Source: an uncultured Flavobacteriales bacterium (GTDB lineage: Bacteria; Bacteroidota; Bacteroidia; Flavobacteriales_D; Parvicellaceae). From it: 64,000 nt of DNA. The notes under the pieces were generated by a model. That model did not search any database and was not told the origin of the DNA. It saw only the letters and a program-made list of their open reading frames with translations. The DNA lies in NCBI GenBank assembly GCA_943787725.1, contig CALSNM010000003.1, positions 124,001 through 188,000 of the forward strand. The letters are read 5' to 3'. This document shows positions 47,946-57,648 of this stretch, piece by piece (the first letter of the stretch is position 1; every line of letters starts with the position of its first letter). The translations under genes and the position numbers were made by a program.

Positions 47946-49733
47946 ATGAGTAAAATATTTGTATCAATAATAGCATTAGCGTTTTTAGTCTCCTGTGGAT
48001 CTTCTAGCACTGAGAAGAATGATGGAGATACTTCAAGTGCCTTAAGAGCAACAAAAAAAGGATCAAAATACATTTATGGTGGTGTTTTGAAACTTGCTCA
48101 GGAAGAACGGTTTGTTACTTTGTTTCCTGCAGATGTTGAAGACGCAATTTCCTCAAAAATTGTTTCGCAAATACATGATGGGCTGGTTAAATTTAGTTCA
48201 AAAGATTTATCTATTTTAAATGCTATCGCTGATAATTGGACAATGGATGAAAGTCAAACGGTTTATACATTCACATTAAAAGACAACGTTTACTTTCATG
48301 ATGACGCTTGTTTTGAAGAAGGTAAGGGGAGAAAGGTTATTGCATCAGACTTTAAATACGCTTTTGAAATAATGACTTCCAAAGAGACAAGCCAAAACAC
48401 GCATTTATTTAAGGATAGAGTTGTTGGCGCCTCTGACTATTTAGAAGGAAAGGCAAGTGAGATTAGTGGAATACAAGCTATTGACAATCAAACATTACAG
48501 ATCACTATTCTAAAACCTCAATCTTCTTTTATTTATCTTTTAGCGTTGCCAAATGCATCGGTAATTGCCCATGAAGCTTTCGATAAATATGGCAATAAAA
48601 TGACAGTGGGAGCAGGGGCTTTTCAGTATGTTGAACCAACATCTCCGAGTGAAACGTGTCTAACATATAATAAGAACTATTATCTAAAGGATGAAGATGG
48701 TAATCAATTGCCTTACCTAGACAGTGTTGTATTTAAGTATATTCCTACTAAATTGAGTGAGTTAGAAATGTTTAGGACAAAGGACATTTCATTTTTATAT
48801 GGTCTTCCAACTTCAAAAATTGCTGAGGTAGTAGCTGATAATATCGCTAACTTTAAAAATAAGCCTCCTCAAACAATTTTGATAAGAGAGCCAGAAATGA
48901 TTACTCAATACTATGAGTTTAACTCGCAAGTTCCTCCATTTGATAATATTAAAGTTAGAAAAGCATTGAATTATGCAGTGAATAGGGAAAGACTAATTAA
49001 TAATATACTAAATGGTCAAGGAACAATAGGTGACAAAGGAATTACTCCAAGGATTAAATCATTTGGGGATTATAATTTTAATGCAATTGAAGGATACAGC
49101 TATAATCCTAAGTTAGCTCGCGAATTACTTAAAGAAGCCGGTTATCCTAATGGAGAGGGTTTTCCTCCTGTAAGATTAGAAATTAATTTAGGAGGGAACA
49201 AACATAAGTTGGTTGCAACGGAGTTGCAATACCAGTTTTTCGATGTTCTTGGCATTCATGTAGAGGTTGAGCAAGTATCTTTTGCGGATAAAGTAGAGCA
49301 TTCTAAATATGGAAAGTCAGAAATGTTTAGATCAGCGTGGGTTGCTGATTATCCATCACCAGAATCATTTTTATCTGTTTTTTACGGAGAAAACGTTCCC
49401 GCTAGCTTGGATGAACCGTCAAACTTGAATACGATGCGTTACAAAAATGAGATGTTTGATTCATTGTATATAAAAGGTACGCAAACCGCAGATAAGGCAG
49501 AGAGGTTTGAGTATTTTGCAAAAGCAGAAGGAATTATGATGGAAGAGTCACCAGTTATTATTTTATGGTATCAGGAAAATTATACTTTGTACCATTCTGA
49601 AGTTCGTAATTTCTATTACAATGCTATGGAATATTTTGATTTTTCAGGTGTATATATGAAGGAAGTTACCGCTGAAGAGATAGAAGCTGCAAAAGATAAA
49701 TTACAAAGCGGTGATGCTGCGGTGCCTTTTTAA
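47946..49733 (+). CDS. Oligopeptide ABC transporter substrate-binding lipoprotein
   Basis: A 595-residue family 5 extracellular solute-binding protein. Lipoprotein signal with lipobox LVSCGSS (Cys about residue 17). Family features: LAEN-like IADNWTMDESQTVYTFTLKDNVYFHD, VRKALNYAVNRERLINNIL, and SYNPKLARELLKEAGYPNGEG. It captures peptides for import. No permease or ATPase genes are adjacent, so the transport partners are encoded elsewhere. A weak stem-loop with a T tract follows at 49815. Confidence 0.92.
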   Translation: MSKIFVSIIALAFLVSCGSSSTEKNDGDTSSALRATKKGSKYIYGGVLKLAQEERFVTLFPADVEDAISSKIVSQIHDGLVKFSSKDLSILNAIADNWTMDESQTVYTFTLKDNVYFHDDACFEEGKGRKVIASDFKYAFEIMTSKETSQNTHLFKDRVVGASDYLEGKASEISGIQAIDNQTLQITILKPQSSFIYLLALPNASVIAHEAFDKYGNKMTVGAGAFQYVEPTSPSETCLTYNKNYYLKDEDGNQLPYLDSVVFKYIPTKLSELEMFRTKDISFLYGLPTSKIAEVVADNIANFKNKPPQTILIREPEMITQYYEFNSQVPPFDNIKVRKALNYAVNRERLINNILNGQGTIGDKGITPRIKSFGDYNFNAIEGYSYNPKLARELLKEAGYPNGEGFPPVRLEINLGGNKHKLVATELQYQFFDVLGIHVEVEQVSFADKVEHSKYGKSEMFRSAWVADYPSPESFLSVFYGENVPASLDEPSNLNTMRYKNEMFDSLYIKGTQTADKAERFEYFAKAEGIMMEESPVIILWYQENYTLYHSEVRNFYYNAMEYFDFSGVYMKEVTAEEIEAAKDKLQSGDAAVPF

Positions 49734-50059
49734 AATGGTAGATAATTATTTCTTAATCTTTAGTCTATAGATTAGAGCAATGAAACCTTTTTTTTAGAAA
49801 GCGCGATAGATGCCCTTGCTTGCCCCTTTGGTTAAAGCAAGTTTATTCATTTTTTTTTTATGTTTGCTAACGAATTGGTTAATTTACGTGATTTGCGATA
49901 GCAAAGCAATGTCACTCAGGTATTGTTGACAAATCGTTTTTCACCTTTTTAATCAACTATTTATAAGTATATTAAATTCAAGAAATTAACCAATTTGATT
50001 ATCTATTGATAAGATAATCAAAACACAGCATATTGTTCAAAAAATTAGAAGCGTCTACT
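49734..50059. other. Gene-free stretch with terminator-like hairpin
   Basis: About 325 bases without a credible gene. It is AT-rich and holds the terminator-like hairpin at 49815-49841 and a small perfect hairpin (TTTGC-GATA-GCAAA, near 49893-49906). I see no promoter or RNA gene in it. Confidence 0.5.
49815..49860 (+). terminator. Probable terminator of the peptide-binding protein gene
   Basis: Stem CTTGCTT/AAGCAAG (49815-49821 with 49835-49841) with a 13-base loop, followed by a T-rich tract to 49860. It is 80 bases after the stop. The stem is short, so confidence is moderate. Confidence 0.5.
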
Positions 50060-50530
50060 TTACATCTTTGAAAAATGTAAGACGGTATATTCGTCTTGTC
50101 CCAGCAGGATTAAGCTATCCGAGACATCAACAATTTTCATTGATAGGAATCTTAATTCAGTAAATATTAGACTATCATTTTCAACAGCATATGGATTAAT
50201 TTGTGCATCGTCTCCTTCCTTAATATCGGTGCAATTCATTCCATCAAATTTTAGCATCCAATCACCAGGAACAACTAACTCAATAACTTCTCCTTCAACT
50301 GTTGTAACCGACTTTTTATAAGACCAGGAGCCAATTAGAGATTCATTCGTAAATGAAATTTTCGCAACTTCTGTTGTCTTATCCAAACCATCTGAATGAA
50401 TGAGTTGCGCTTCAATACTATCTAAAGTGGGTATAGACGCCTCTTTCTGCGCGTTTGATTTTGTCGTTTCTGAATTTGAACATGAGGCAAGAGTCAATGA
50501 TATAGCCAGAAAATAAATGGATTTTTTCAT
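50060..50530 (-). CDS. Small lipoprotein, lipocalin-like
   Basis: A 156-residue lipoprotein (lipobox LASCSNS, Cys about 17). The mature part has a Ser/Thr/Gln linker and then a beta-rich domain starting LIGSWSYKKSVTTVEGEVIELVVPGDWMLKFDG, a pattern like lipocalin-type GTW domains, ending in DSLILLGQDEYTVLHFSK. Function unknown. It lies 207 bases downstream of another lipoprotein gene on the same strand. Confidence 0.65.
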   Translation of the reverse strand: MKKSIYFLAISLTLASCSNSETTKSNAQKEASIPTLDSIEAQLIHSDGLDKTTEVAKISFTNESLIGSWSYKKSVTTVEGEVIELVVPGDWMLKFDGMNCTDIKEGDDAQINPYAVENDSLIFTELRFLSMKIVDVSDSLILLGQDEYTVLHFSKM

Positions 50531-50737
50531 ATTTGTTTTTATTAAAAGTGAATCTTATGTTTTTAATGTTTGCTTACGCAAGGATATACCAATTATGCCT
50601 AAATTTCCGAATATATTAAAATTAAATAGCCTGCATACATTTTTAGCATCGCGCATCCTTGCATACATAATTAATAGGAACTAAAAACTGATTACGCTCC
50701 GCTTTGGGCAAAAAGTCTCTTTTCTAAAAAGATGTCA

Positions 50738-51388
50738 TTATTTAGTCTCTCTTGCTGCAGCAAGCATTTGCTTTACGCTCAGTTCCCTAAAGTCATCCAT
50801 TCTGTAGCTCTGAAAAGCCAGAGAGCTTCCGCCAATATTTTTAACACAATAGAAGTGGTGATTGGGCATACTCTTGGCATCAGCTTCACTTATCGTTGTA
50901 TTGTCGCTTTTTAGGACTTTTGAATAACGAATATATCCGTCGCCCTCCTCAAAATAAATGAAGTCAAAAATGTTTTTTTGGCTTTCGTGTTCTTTCTTAA
51001 TCATCTCGATTGTTTGCGTTTTTTCTCCCCAATCATCTATTTCCATGTGCCAATATCTATCTTTATGACCAGGCATTCTAATTTCCCATTTTGCTTCACC
51101 TTCATTGTGCACTATTTCAGGCTGATCAAATCTATCAACAGGAGTGCCATCTTCGTCATCTTCTTTGTGGTAAGTTTTAGGAATCATTATAACGGCATTT
51201 AATTCAAATGGTGCCATATCAAATTCTCTGTACTTTTTTGGATCAAATTGAGTTTCAACTGCAGTAGCAGCAGAATCTTCTGCTATTGGTTCGTCTATCT
51301 TTTCTGACTCTACCGGTTCTGTTTCGTCTCCGCATGAGCTGATAAAAAATAGTGCTGGGATTGCTAATAGGTATAATAAATTCTTCAT
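50738..51388 (-). CDS. Lipoprotein, unknown function
   Basis: A 216-residue protein with lipobox FISSCGDE (Cys about 19), an acidic linker rich in Glu and Ala, and a globular domain (about residues 50-216; FELNAVIMIPKTY, WHMEIDDWGEKTQTIEMIKKEHESQ). I do not recognise the family. It is downstream of lysC with a 45-base gap and might be co-transcribed. Confidence 0.65.
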   Translation of the reverse strand: MKNLLYLLAIPALFFISSCGDETEPVESEKIDEPIAEDSAATAVETQFDPKKYREFDMAPFELNAVIMIPKTYHKEDDEDGTPVDRFDQPEIVHNEGEAKWEIRMPGHKDRYWHMEIDDWGEKTQTIEMIKKEHESQKNIFDFIYFEEGDGYIRYSKVLKSDNTTISEADAKSMPNHHFYCVKNIGGSSLAFQSYRMDDFRELSVKQMLAAARETK

Positions 51389-51433
51389 GGTTTACTTCTG
51401 TTTCTAGTTAATCATCATACAAATGTAAATAAT

Positions 51434-52699
51434 CTAATCGATTTTCATAACAAACCTTGCAGTGTGTCTGCTTTTTTGTTCCACTAAAACCTCCTTATTT
51501 GCTATTAATTGTTGAATAGTTTTATCATCATAATGCCTTATGGTGAGCAGTTCAAGTCCGTCGTTATATTTTATAGAATAGCTGTTAGAAAGCGCTTTCA
51601 GCATTTTATTAATTCGACTTGTATAATTGTCCACACAAACGGAAAAACTAATTGCAGAGTTTTGCATTAAATTGATTTTGACACCATTTTTTGAAAAGTG
51701 TTCAAAGATTTCACTCAAATTATCCTCAGCAATAAAAGAAAAATCTTTGGGAGAAATTGAAATCAAAATCTGTTTTTGCTTAAATATAAATGAAGGAATT
51801 AGCGTGTCATTTTCTAATGAGCTTTGGATTTCTGTTCCTGCTTCTTTTGGTTTGAGGAAAGACTTTACGAATAATGGTATCCCTAAATTCTGTAATGGCT
51901 TAATTGTCTTCGGGTGTATAACCGAAGCGCCAAAGTAACTTAACTCGATGGCCTCTCTAAATGAAATTTTATTTAGTTTTTTACAATCATCAAAATATTT
52001 TGGATCTGCATTTAAAACACCCGGAACATCTTTCCAAATAATAACTTCTTGAGCATTAAGACACCAAGCTAAAATAGAGGCTGAAAAATCAGAACCTTCT
52101 CTTCCCAAAGTTGTTGTTTCACCTTTTTCATTGTGGGCTATGAATCCTTGCGTAATTGCAATTTTTTGATTTCCTCTAACATTAAAGTATGCATCAATAT
52201 TGGAAAACACATTTTCCTTTGTACGCTCCCAGTTTATTTTTGCTTCACGGTATTTGTTGCCGGTTTTAATAATTTTTCGTGCATCAAACCACATGCAGTT
52301 TTTATTAATTGAGCTGAGGTATTCAGCGATGATAGTTGTTGACATTACCTCCCCAAACGAAACAATTTGATCGTATTCATAATCATAGTTTACCGTTGTT
52401 GTTTGAGAAAGTTTTTGGTTTAATTCGTTGAAAATTTTTTCAATCGATTCTAATTTGGGTAATTCAAGGTCCCGAATTATATTTTCATGAAAATCTATAA
52501 CGTTCGCGAATAGCCTTTTTGTATTAATCTTATCATTAGAGAAATAGGCTTCTGCTATTTCTTCCATAGCATTGGTAGTTTTTCCCATCGCTGAAACCAC
52601 AACAACCAAGTTTTCTGCGTATAGGTTTATGATGTCTGCGACATTTCTAACTGCTTCTGCATCTTTAACAGATGCTCCTCCAAATTTAAAAACCTTCAT
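51434..52699 (-). CDS. lysC: Aspartate kinase, monofunctional
   Basis: A 421-residue enzyme phosphorylating aspartate, the first step to lysine, threonine and methionine. The N-terminal motif is KFGGASVKDAEAVRNVADI, with the nucleotide/substrate region TTTLGREGSDFSASILAW and the WKDVPGVLNADPKYF segment. Two C-terminal ACT-like regulatory regions follow (ISISPKDFSFIAED and ISFSVCVDNYTSRI). There is no homoserine dehydrogenase fusion. It lies 4 bases after the GNAT gene, so the two are coupled. Confidence 0.94.
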   Translation of the reverse strand: MKVFKFGGASVKDAEAVRNVADIINLYAENLVVVVSAMGKTTNAMEEIAEAYFSNDKINTKRLFANVIDFHENIIRDLELPKLESIEKIFNELNQKLSQTTTVNYDYEYDQIVSFGEVMSTTIIAEYLSSINKNCMWFDARKIIKTGNKYREAKINWERTKENVFSNIDAYFNVRGNQKIAITQGFIAHNEKGETTTLGREGSDFSASILAWCLNAQEVIIWKDVPGVLNADPKYFDDCKKLNKISFREAIELSYFGASVIHPKTIKPLQNLGIPLFVKSFLKPKEAGTEIQSSLENDTLIPSFIFKQKQILISISPKDFSFIAEDNLSEIFEHFSKNGVKINLMQNSAISFSVCVDNYTSRINKMLKALSNSYSIKYNDGLELLTIRHYDDKTIQQLIANKEVLVEQKSRHTARFVMKID

Positions 52700-52703
52700 T
52701 TTT

Positions 52704-53180
52704 CTAATTTATAGTAAAGTTTCGAATATCTTCTTCAAAAAACCTTCCGTTAAACCATTCTTCGTCTAATTTAGCATTGTATTTTTTGTAAAAATTTATC
52801 GCAGGATCATTCCAGTCAATTACCTGCCAGTCCATTCTTTTTACTCCTCTTTTTTTTGCTTCTAAGATGACCTGGTTAAACAATAATTTCCCTATTCCTT
52901 TTCCTCGATAATTCTCACTAACTAAAAAGTCTTCCAAATATAGTGTTCTTCCTTTCCAAGTTGAATAACCTGTATAGTAAAGTGCAAAACCAACAACTAC
53001 GTTGTCAACTTCAGCTACTAAACAATCAAACACTTTATTATCCCCAAAACCATCTTTTTCAAGATTTTCAACTGTGTTTACCATCTCATCCGGTGCTTTT
53101 TCATATGTTGCTAGCTCTTGAATGTATTCCAGTACCTTTGGCATATCTTCTTTTTCACTTTGTCGGATTGTAATTTTCAT
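52704..53180 (-). CDS. GNAT-family N-acetyltransferase
   Basis: A 158-residue acetyltransferase of the GNAT fold. The acetyl-CoA pyrophosphate loop is in ENYRGKGIGKLLFNQV, after the beta-4 strand TLYLEDFLV, and MDWQVIDWNDPAINFYKKYNA is typical of diamine (spermine/spermidine)-type members. The substrate is not proven. Co-oriented and nearly contiguous with lysC; divergent from fbp. Confidence 0.9.
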   Translation of the reverse strand: MKITIRQSEKEDMPKVLEYIQELATYEKAPDEMVNTVENLEKDGFGDNKVFDCLVAEVDNVVVGFALYYTGYSTWKGRTLYLEDFLVSENYRGKGIGKLLFNQVILEAKKRGVKRMDWQVIDWNDPAINFYKKYNAKLDEEWFNGRFFEEDIRNFTIN

Positions 53181-53264
53181 TTTTTTCTGAATTGATGAGT
53201 CAAAATTCGCTATAAATTTGATAAAATCTCCGATATTTGAGGAAATTTAACATAAGATCATAAA

Positions 53265-54287
53265 ATGAGTCATTTTACAACATTAGGAGAATTTATTATA
53301 GACCGTCAGAAAGATTTTCCAGGTTCAAGTGGAGAGCTATCTAGAATACTTAGTGCAATTCGCTTGGCTTCCAAGATTGTTAATCAGGAAATTAACAAAG
53401 CGGGAGTAGCTACGGATATTTTAGGTGCAGCCGGCAGTGAAAATATACAAGGCGAACAACAACAAAAACTAGATGTCTATGCAGATGAGAAATTTATAAA
53501 AGCAATAGAAGCTCGCGGTGTTGTTTGTGGAATTGGATCTGAAGAGAATGACGATTATATAGCATATGAATCGGAAAAATGCCAGAATGGTAAATATGTT
53601 TTATTAATGGATCCACTAGATGGTTCATCTAACATAGATGTGAATGTTTCTATAGGAACAATATTTAGTGTTTTCGAAAGAAAATCTGAAATAGGAGCCA
53701 AAGCAGAACTAAAGGACTTCTTACAAATAGGAGATAAGCAAGTTGCTGCTGGTTATGTAATTTATGGGTCATCTACAATGCTTGTATTTACTACTGGAAA
53801 TGGCGTTCATGGATTTACTTATGATCCTGGTATCGGCACTTTTATCTTGTCGCATCCAGATATGAAATTTCCAGATAACGGTAAAATTTATTCTGTAAAT
53901 GAAGGCAATTATAATAACTTCAACCAAGGAGTTAGACGTTATATAAAATACTGTCAAGAAATAGATGCTTCTACCAATCGTCCTTATACAGGAAGGTATA
54001 TCGGGTCATTAGTAGCAGATTTTCATAGGAATCTCATCAAAGGAGGAATCTACATGTATCCTTCAACTACGGCTGCTCCAAATGGCAAATTAAGATTACT
54101 GTATGAATGCAGCCCTTTGGCCTTTCTAGCTGAGCAAGCTGGCGGCTCTGCTTCAACAGGAAATGGAAGAGTGATGGAAGTTGAACCTACAGAATTACAT
54201 CAACGTGTACCTTACTTTATAGGGTCAAAAGAGATGGTAGAAATGGCTGAAACGTTTTTGGAAACGCATAAAGAATCGGCACAATAA
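53265..54287 (+). CDS. fbp: Fructose-1,6-bisphosphatase, class I
   Basis: A 340-residue gluconeogenic phosphatase. The metal-binding signature is [22 protein letters not shown], with GSEEND upstream and the substrate-loop region [24 protein letters not shown]. Length is typical of the class. It starts 85 bases from the divergent GNAT gene and ends 6 bases before mfd. Confidence 0.96.
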   Translation: MSHFTTLGEFIIDRQKDFPGSSGELSRILSAIRLASKIVNQEINKAGVATDILGAAGSENIQGEQQQKLDVYADEKFIKAIEARGVVCGIGSEENDDYIAYESEKCQNGKYVLLMDPLDGSSNIDVNVSIGTIFSVFERKSEIGAKAELKDFLQIGDKQVAAGYVIYGSSTMLVFTTGNGVHGFTYDPGIGTFILSHPDMKFPDNGKIYSVNEGNYNNFNQGVRRYIKYCQEIDASTNRPYTGRYIGSLVADFHRNLIKGGIYMYPSTTAAPNGKLRLLYECSPLAFLAEQAGGSASTGNGRVMEVEPTELHQRVPYFIGSKEMVEMAETFLETHKESAQ

Positions 54288-54293
54288 TATAAA

Positions 54294-57200
54294 GTGGAGG
54301 AAGTTAAAACATTCAGTCTTGAAAATGTTAAAGATCTCTATAGCTCCTCCTCAAAAATTAAGGAGTTAACAGAGTCCTTCGCCGAAAATTGCAGAATACA
54401 CCTTGCTGGACTATCAGGTTCTTCTGACGCACTCGTAGCCTCTGCTTGCTATAATAATCTTCCCGGAAACTACCTTTTTATATTATCCGATAAAGAAGAA
54501 GCGGCCTACTTTTATAATAATCTAGAAAACATAACAGGAAAAGAAAGAGGAACAAGTCTCTTGTTTTATCCAGGATCTTATCGACGACCCTACCAAATAG
54601 AAGAAACCGATAATTCGAATGTTATTCAACGGACAGAAGTATTATCCATCATAAAAAAACGCAGGAAGAATACAATAGTTGTTACTTATCCTGAAGCAAT
54701 TGTGGAGAATGTAGTATCTAGAAAAGTATTGAATAAAAGTACGCTAGAATTAGAAGTAGGTGTTGAATATTCAGTCGATTTTATCAACGAACTGTTGATT
54801 GAGCATGATTTTGATAAGGTTGATCATGTTTATGAGCCTGGGCAGTTTGCAGTGCGCGGAGGAATTGTAGATGTATATTCCTTTTCGAATGATATGCCTT
54901 ATCGGATTGAGTTTTTTGGAGATGAAATTGAATCCATTCGTGTATTCAACCCAGAGGATCAATTGTCCATAACTACGATGAAGAAAATTAACATTGTTCC
55001 CAATGTTAATGCTTCATTATTGCAAGAGGGTAGAGAATCATTTTTAAATTACATTCCTACTGATACGCGTGTTTGGATTAAAGATTTTGACCTTGCCAAA
55101 AACAGAATTATTAAAGGTTATGAAAAAGCAAAATATACTTTTGATAAAATGGAAGGAACGGTTAGGCAGCTTGCTCCGTCCGAATTATACCTTGCACCTT
55201 CTGACTTTGAGTTGTACCTTGGTAAACATCCAATAGTGGAGTTTGGAATGCGTTTTAATTTTGAGCCGACCGCAATAATTGAGTTTCATACGCTCCCGCA
55301 GCCTCCGTTTAATAAGAATTTTGATTTATTAATTGAGAACCTAAATTCAAATACCGCGCAAGGAATCACCAATATAATTGCTTCAGATAACGGAGTTCAA
55401 TTGGAGCGGCTGTTCAATATTTTTAAAGACATTGAAGGCGATGTTAAATACCATCCAGTGAACATAGCTTTACAAGAGGGTTTTGTGGATAAAGATTTAA
55501 AAATTGCTTGTTATACAGATCATCAAATTTTTGAACGCTACCATAAGTTTAAATTAAAAGAAGGATACAAAAAATCACAACAAGCGTTTACATTAAAAGA
55601 AGTTTATAATCTTCAAAAAGGAGATTTTGTAGTACATATAGATCATGGTGTTGGTCAATTTTCGGGTTTAGAGAGAATAGATACCAATGGAAAAGAGCAA
55701 GAAGCAATTCGTTTAATTTATAAAGGTGGAGATATTTTGTATGTCAGTATCCATTCTTTGCATCGAATTTCAAAATTTACAAGTAAAGAAGGAAGTCAAC
55801 CAAAACTGCATAAACTAGGAGCTCCAGCTTGGGCTGCCGCAAAAGCTAAAACGAAAGTCCGTATTAAAGAAATGGCGTTTGACTTGATAAAGTTGTATGC
55901 CAAAAGAAAGGCTAGTAAGGGTTTTGCCTTTGCCCCCGACACTTATCTTCAGCATGAACTAGAGGCATCTTTTATGTACGAAGACACCCCGGATCAGGCT
56001 TCTACAACTCTTTCTGTAAAACAAGATATGGAGTCAGATGCTCCCATGGATCGTTTGGTTTGTGGTGATGTTGGTTTTGGAAAAACCGAAATCGCGATTC
56101 GTGCTGCTTTTAAAGCGGTTTGTGACAGTAAGCAAGTAGCAATATTGGTCCCTACAACCGTTTTGGCATTTCAGCATTATAAAACTTTTAGCGAACGACT
56201 CAAGACCTTTCCATGCACTGTTGACTATGTGAACCGATTTAAATCAGTAAGCAAAAATAAAGAAACGTTAAAAAGACTTGCAGAGGGAAAAGTTGATATA
56301 ATAATAGGAACGCATCGATTGGCGGGTAAAGATGTGAAATTTGGAGACTTAGGCTTGTTGATTATTGATGAAGAACAAAAGTTTGGTGTTTCGGTAAAAG
56401 ACAAATTGAAAACGTTAAAGGAAAATGTAGATACGCTAACATTGACGGCAACACCTATTCCTAGAACACTCCAATTTAGTATGATGAATGCACGTGACTT
56501 GTCTGTTATGAGAACTCCCCCGGCAAATCGCTATCCAGTAGATACAATTGTTCAATCATTTAGTGAGGAAACAGTTCGGGATGCTATCAACTATGAGGTG
56601 CAGAGAGGGGGTCAAATTTTTTACATTAATAATCGAGTGCAAAACATACAGGAGGTTGCTGGAATGGTTCAACGTTTATGTCCAGATGTAAGAGTGGCCA
56701 TAGGTCATGGGCAAATGGAAGGAAAACAATTGGAAGCGATTGTATTGGATTTTATGGCCGGGATGTATGATGTTTTAATAGCAACTACAATTGTAGAATC
56801 TGGGATTGATATCCCGAATGCAAATACAATTATTATTAATAATGCCAACCATTTTGGGTTGAGTGATTTGCACCAATTAAGAGGTAGAGTAGGTCGTTCC
56901 AACAAAAAAGCATTTGCTTATATGTTTACTCCTCCGGAGCATCATTTAACAGATGATGCACGAAAAAGATTAAATGCTATTCAGCAGTTTTCAGATTTAG
57001 GAAGCGGAATGAGTATTGCCATGCGTGATTTAGATATAAGGGGAGCAGGAGATTTATTAGGAGCTGATCAAAGTGGTTTTATTAGTGAAATCGGAATCGA
57101 TGCTTTTCAAAAAATTCTAGATGAGGCTATTCAGGAATTAAAAGAAACAGAATTTAAAGAACTTTTTAAAGAAGAAATTGCTAAAGGAGAATTTGTAAAA

Positions 57201-57641
57201 GAGTGTCATTTGGAGACTGATTTTGAAATAATTATTCCGAGTGAATATGTCAACGAAATCACGGAAAGGTTAAGCTTATATCGTGAACTGGATAACATTG
57301 AAAATGAAGAAGGCTTAAAGGGTTATGAAAAACGCTTGATAGACCGCTTTGGAGAAGTTCCATCGGAAACACACGAATTAATGAATGCTATTCGTTTACG
57401 TTGGTTGGCAAAAGGCATTGGTTTTGAAAAATTAGTTCTAAAGAAAAACATTTTAATAGGCACTTTTATTACTGATCATAACTCGGTGTATTACCAATCT
57501 AATAAGTTTACAAAGGTTCTCAATTTTATAAAAAGCAAGCCTCAAGCGGCAAGTATGGCCGAGAAAAAGGGTAAATTGCGCCTACGGTTTGATAAAGTTT
57601 CTTCTGTTGAAGAGGCAATCAATAAATTAACTATGATATAA
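54294..57641 (+). CDS. mfd: Transcription-repair coupling factor Mfd
   Basis: A 1115-residue DNA translocase that removes stalled RNA polymerase and recruits UvrA. The N-terminal UvrB-like domains end with the FAVRGGIVDVYSF segment. The RNA polymerase-interaction domain begins near VYNLQKGDFVVHIDHGVGQFSGLE. The helicase core carries GDVGFGKTEIAIRAAF (Walker A), IIDEEQKFGV (Walker B), LTATPIPRTLQ and the motif VI HQLRGRVGRS. The C-terminal domain is present and the frame is intact. The start is GTG at 54294 (VEEVKTFSLENV). Confidence 0.96.
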   Translation: MEEVKTFSLENVKDLYSSSSKIKELTESFAENCRIHLAGLSGSSDALVASACYNNLPGNYLFILSDKEEAAYFYNNLENITGKERGTSLLFYPGSYRRPYQIEETDNSNVIQRTEVLSIIKKRRKNTIVVTYPEAIVENVVSRKVLNKSTLELEVGVEYSVDFINELLIEHDFDKVDHVYEPGQFAVRGGIVDVYSFSNDMPYRIEFFGDEIESIRVFNPEDQLSITTMKKINIVPNVNASLLQEGRESFLNYIPTDTRVWIKDFDLAKNRIIKGYEKAKYTFDKMEGTVRQLAPSELYLAPSDFELYLGKHPIVEFGMRFNFEPTAIIEFHTLPQPPFNKNFDLLIENLNSNTAQGITNIIASDNGVQLERLFNIFKDIEGDVKYHPVNIALQEGFVDKDLKIACYTDHQIFERYHKFKLKEGYKKSQQAFTLKEVYNLQKGDFVVHIDHGVGQFSGLERIDTNGKEQEAIRLIYKGGDILYVSIHSLHRISKFTSKEGSQPKLHKLGAPAWAAAKAKTKVRIKEMAFDLIKLYAKRKASKGFAFAPDTYLQHELEASFMYEDTPDQASTTLSVKQDMESDAPMDRLVCGDVGFGKTEIAIRAAFKAVCDSKQVAILVPTTVLAFQHYKTFSERLKTFPCTVDYVNRFKSVSKNKETLKRLAEGKVDIIIGTHRLAGKDVKFGDLGLLIIDEEQKFGVSVKDKLKTLKENVDTLTLTATPIPRTLQFSMMNARDLSVMRTPPANRYPVDTIVQSFSEETVRDAINYEVQRGGQIFYINNRVQNIQEVAGMVQRLCPDVRVAIGHGQMEGKQLEAIVLDFMAGMYDVLIATTIVESGIDIPNANTIIINNANHFGLSDLHQLRGRVGRSNKKAFAYMFTPPEHHLTDDARKRLNAIQQFSDLGSGMSIAMRDLDIRGAGDLLGADQSGFISEIGIDAFQKILDEAIQELKETEFKELFKEEIAKGEFVKECHLETDFEIIIPSEYVNEITERLSLYRELDNIENEEGLKGYEKRLIDRFGEVPSETHELMNAIRLRWLAKGIGFEKLVLKKNILIGTFITDHNSVYYQSNKFTKVLNFIKSKPQAASMAEKKGKLRLRFDKVSSVEEAINKLTMI

Positions 57642-57648
57642 TAATTAC

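Noticed and set aside
50570-50720. Possible mobile or attachment site from the GCAAGGAT / ATCCTTGC inverted copies between the two lipoprotein genes
   Set aside because: Only eight bases long, about 70 bases apart, with no transposase or target duplication nearby.
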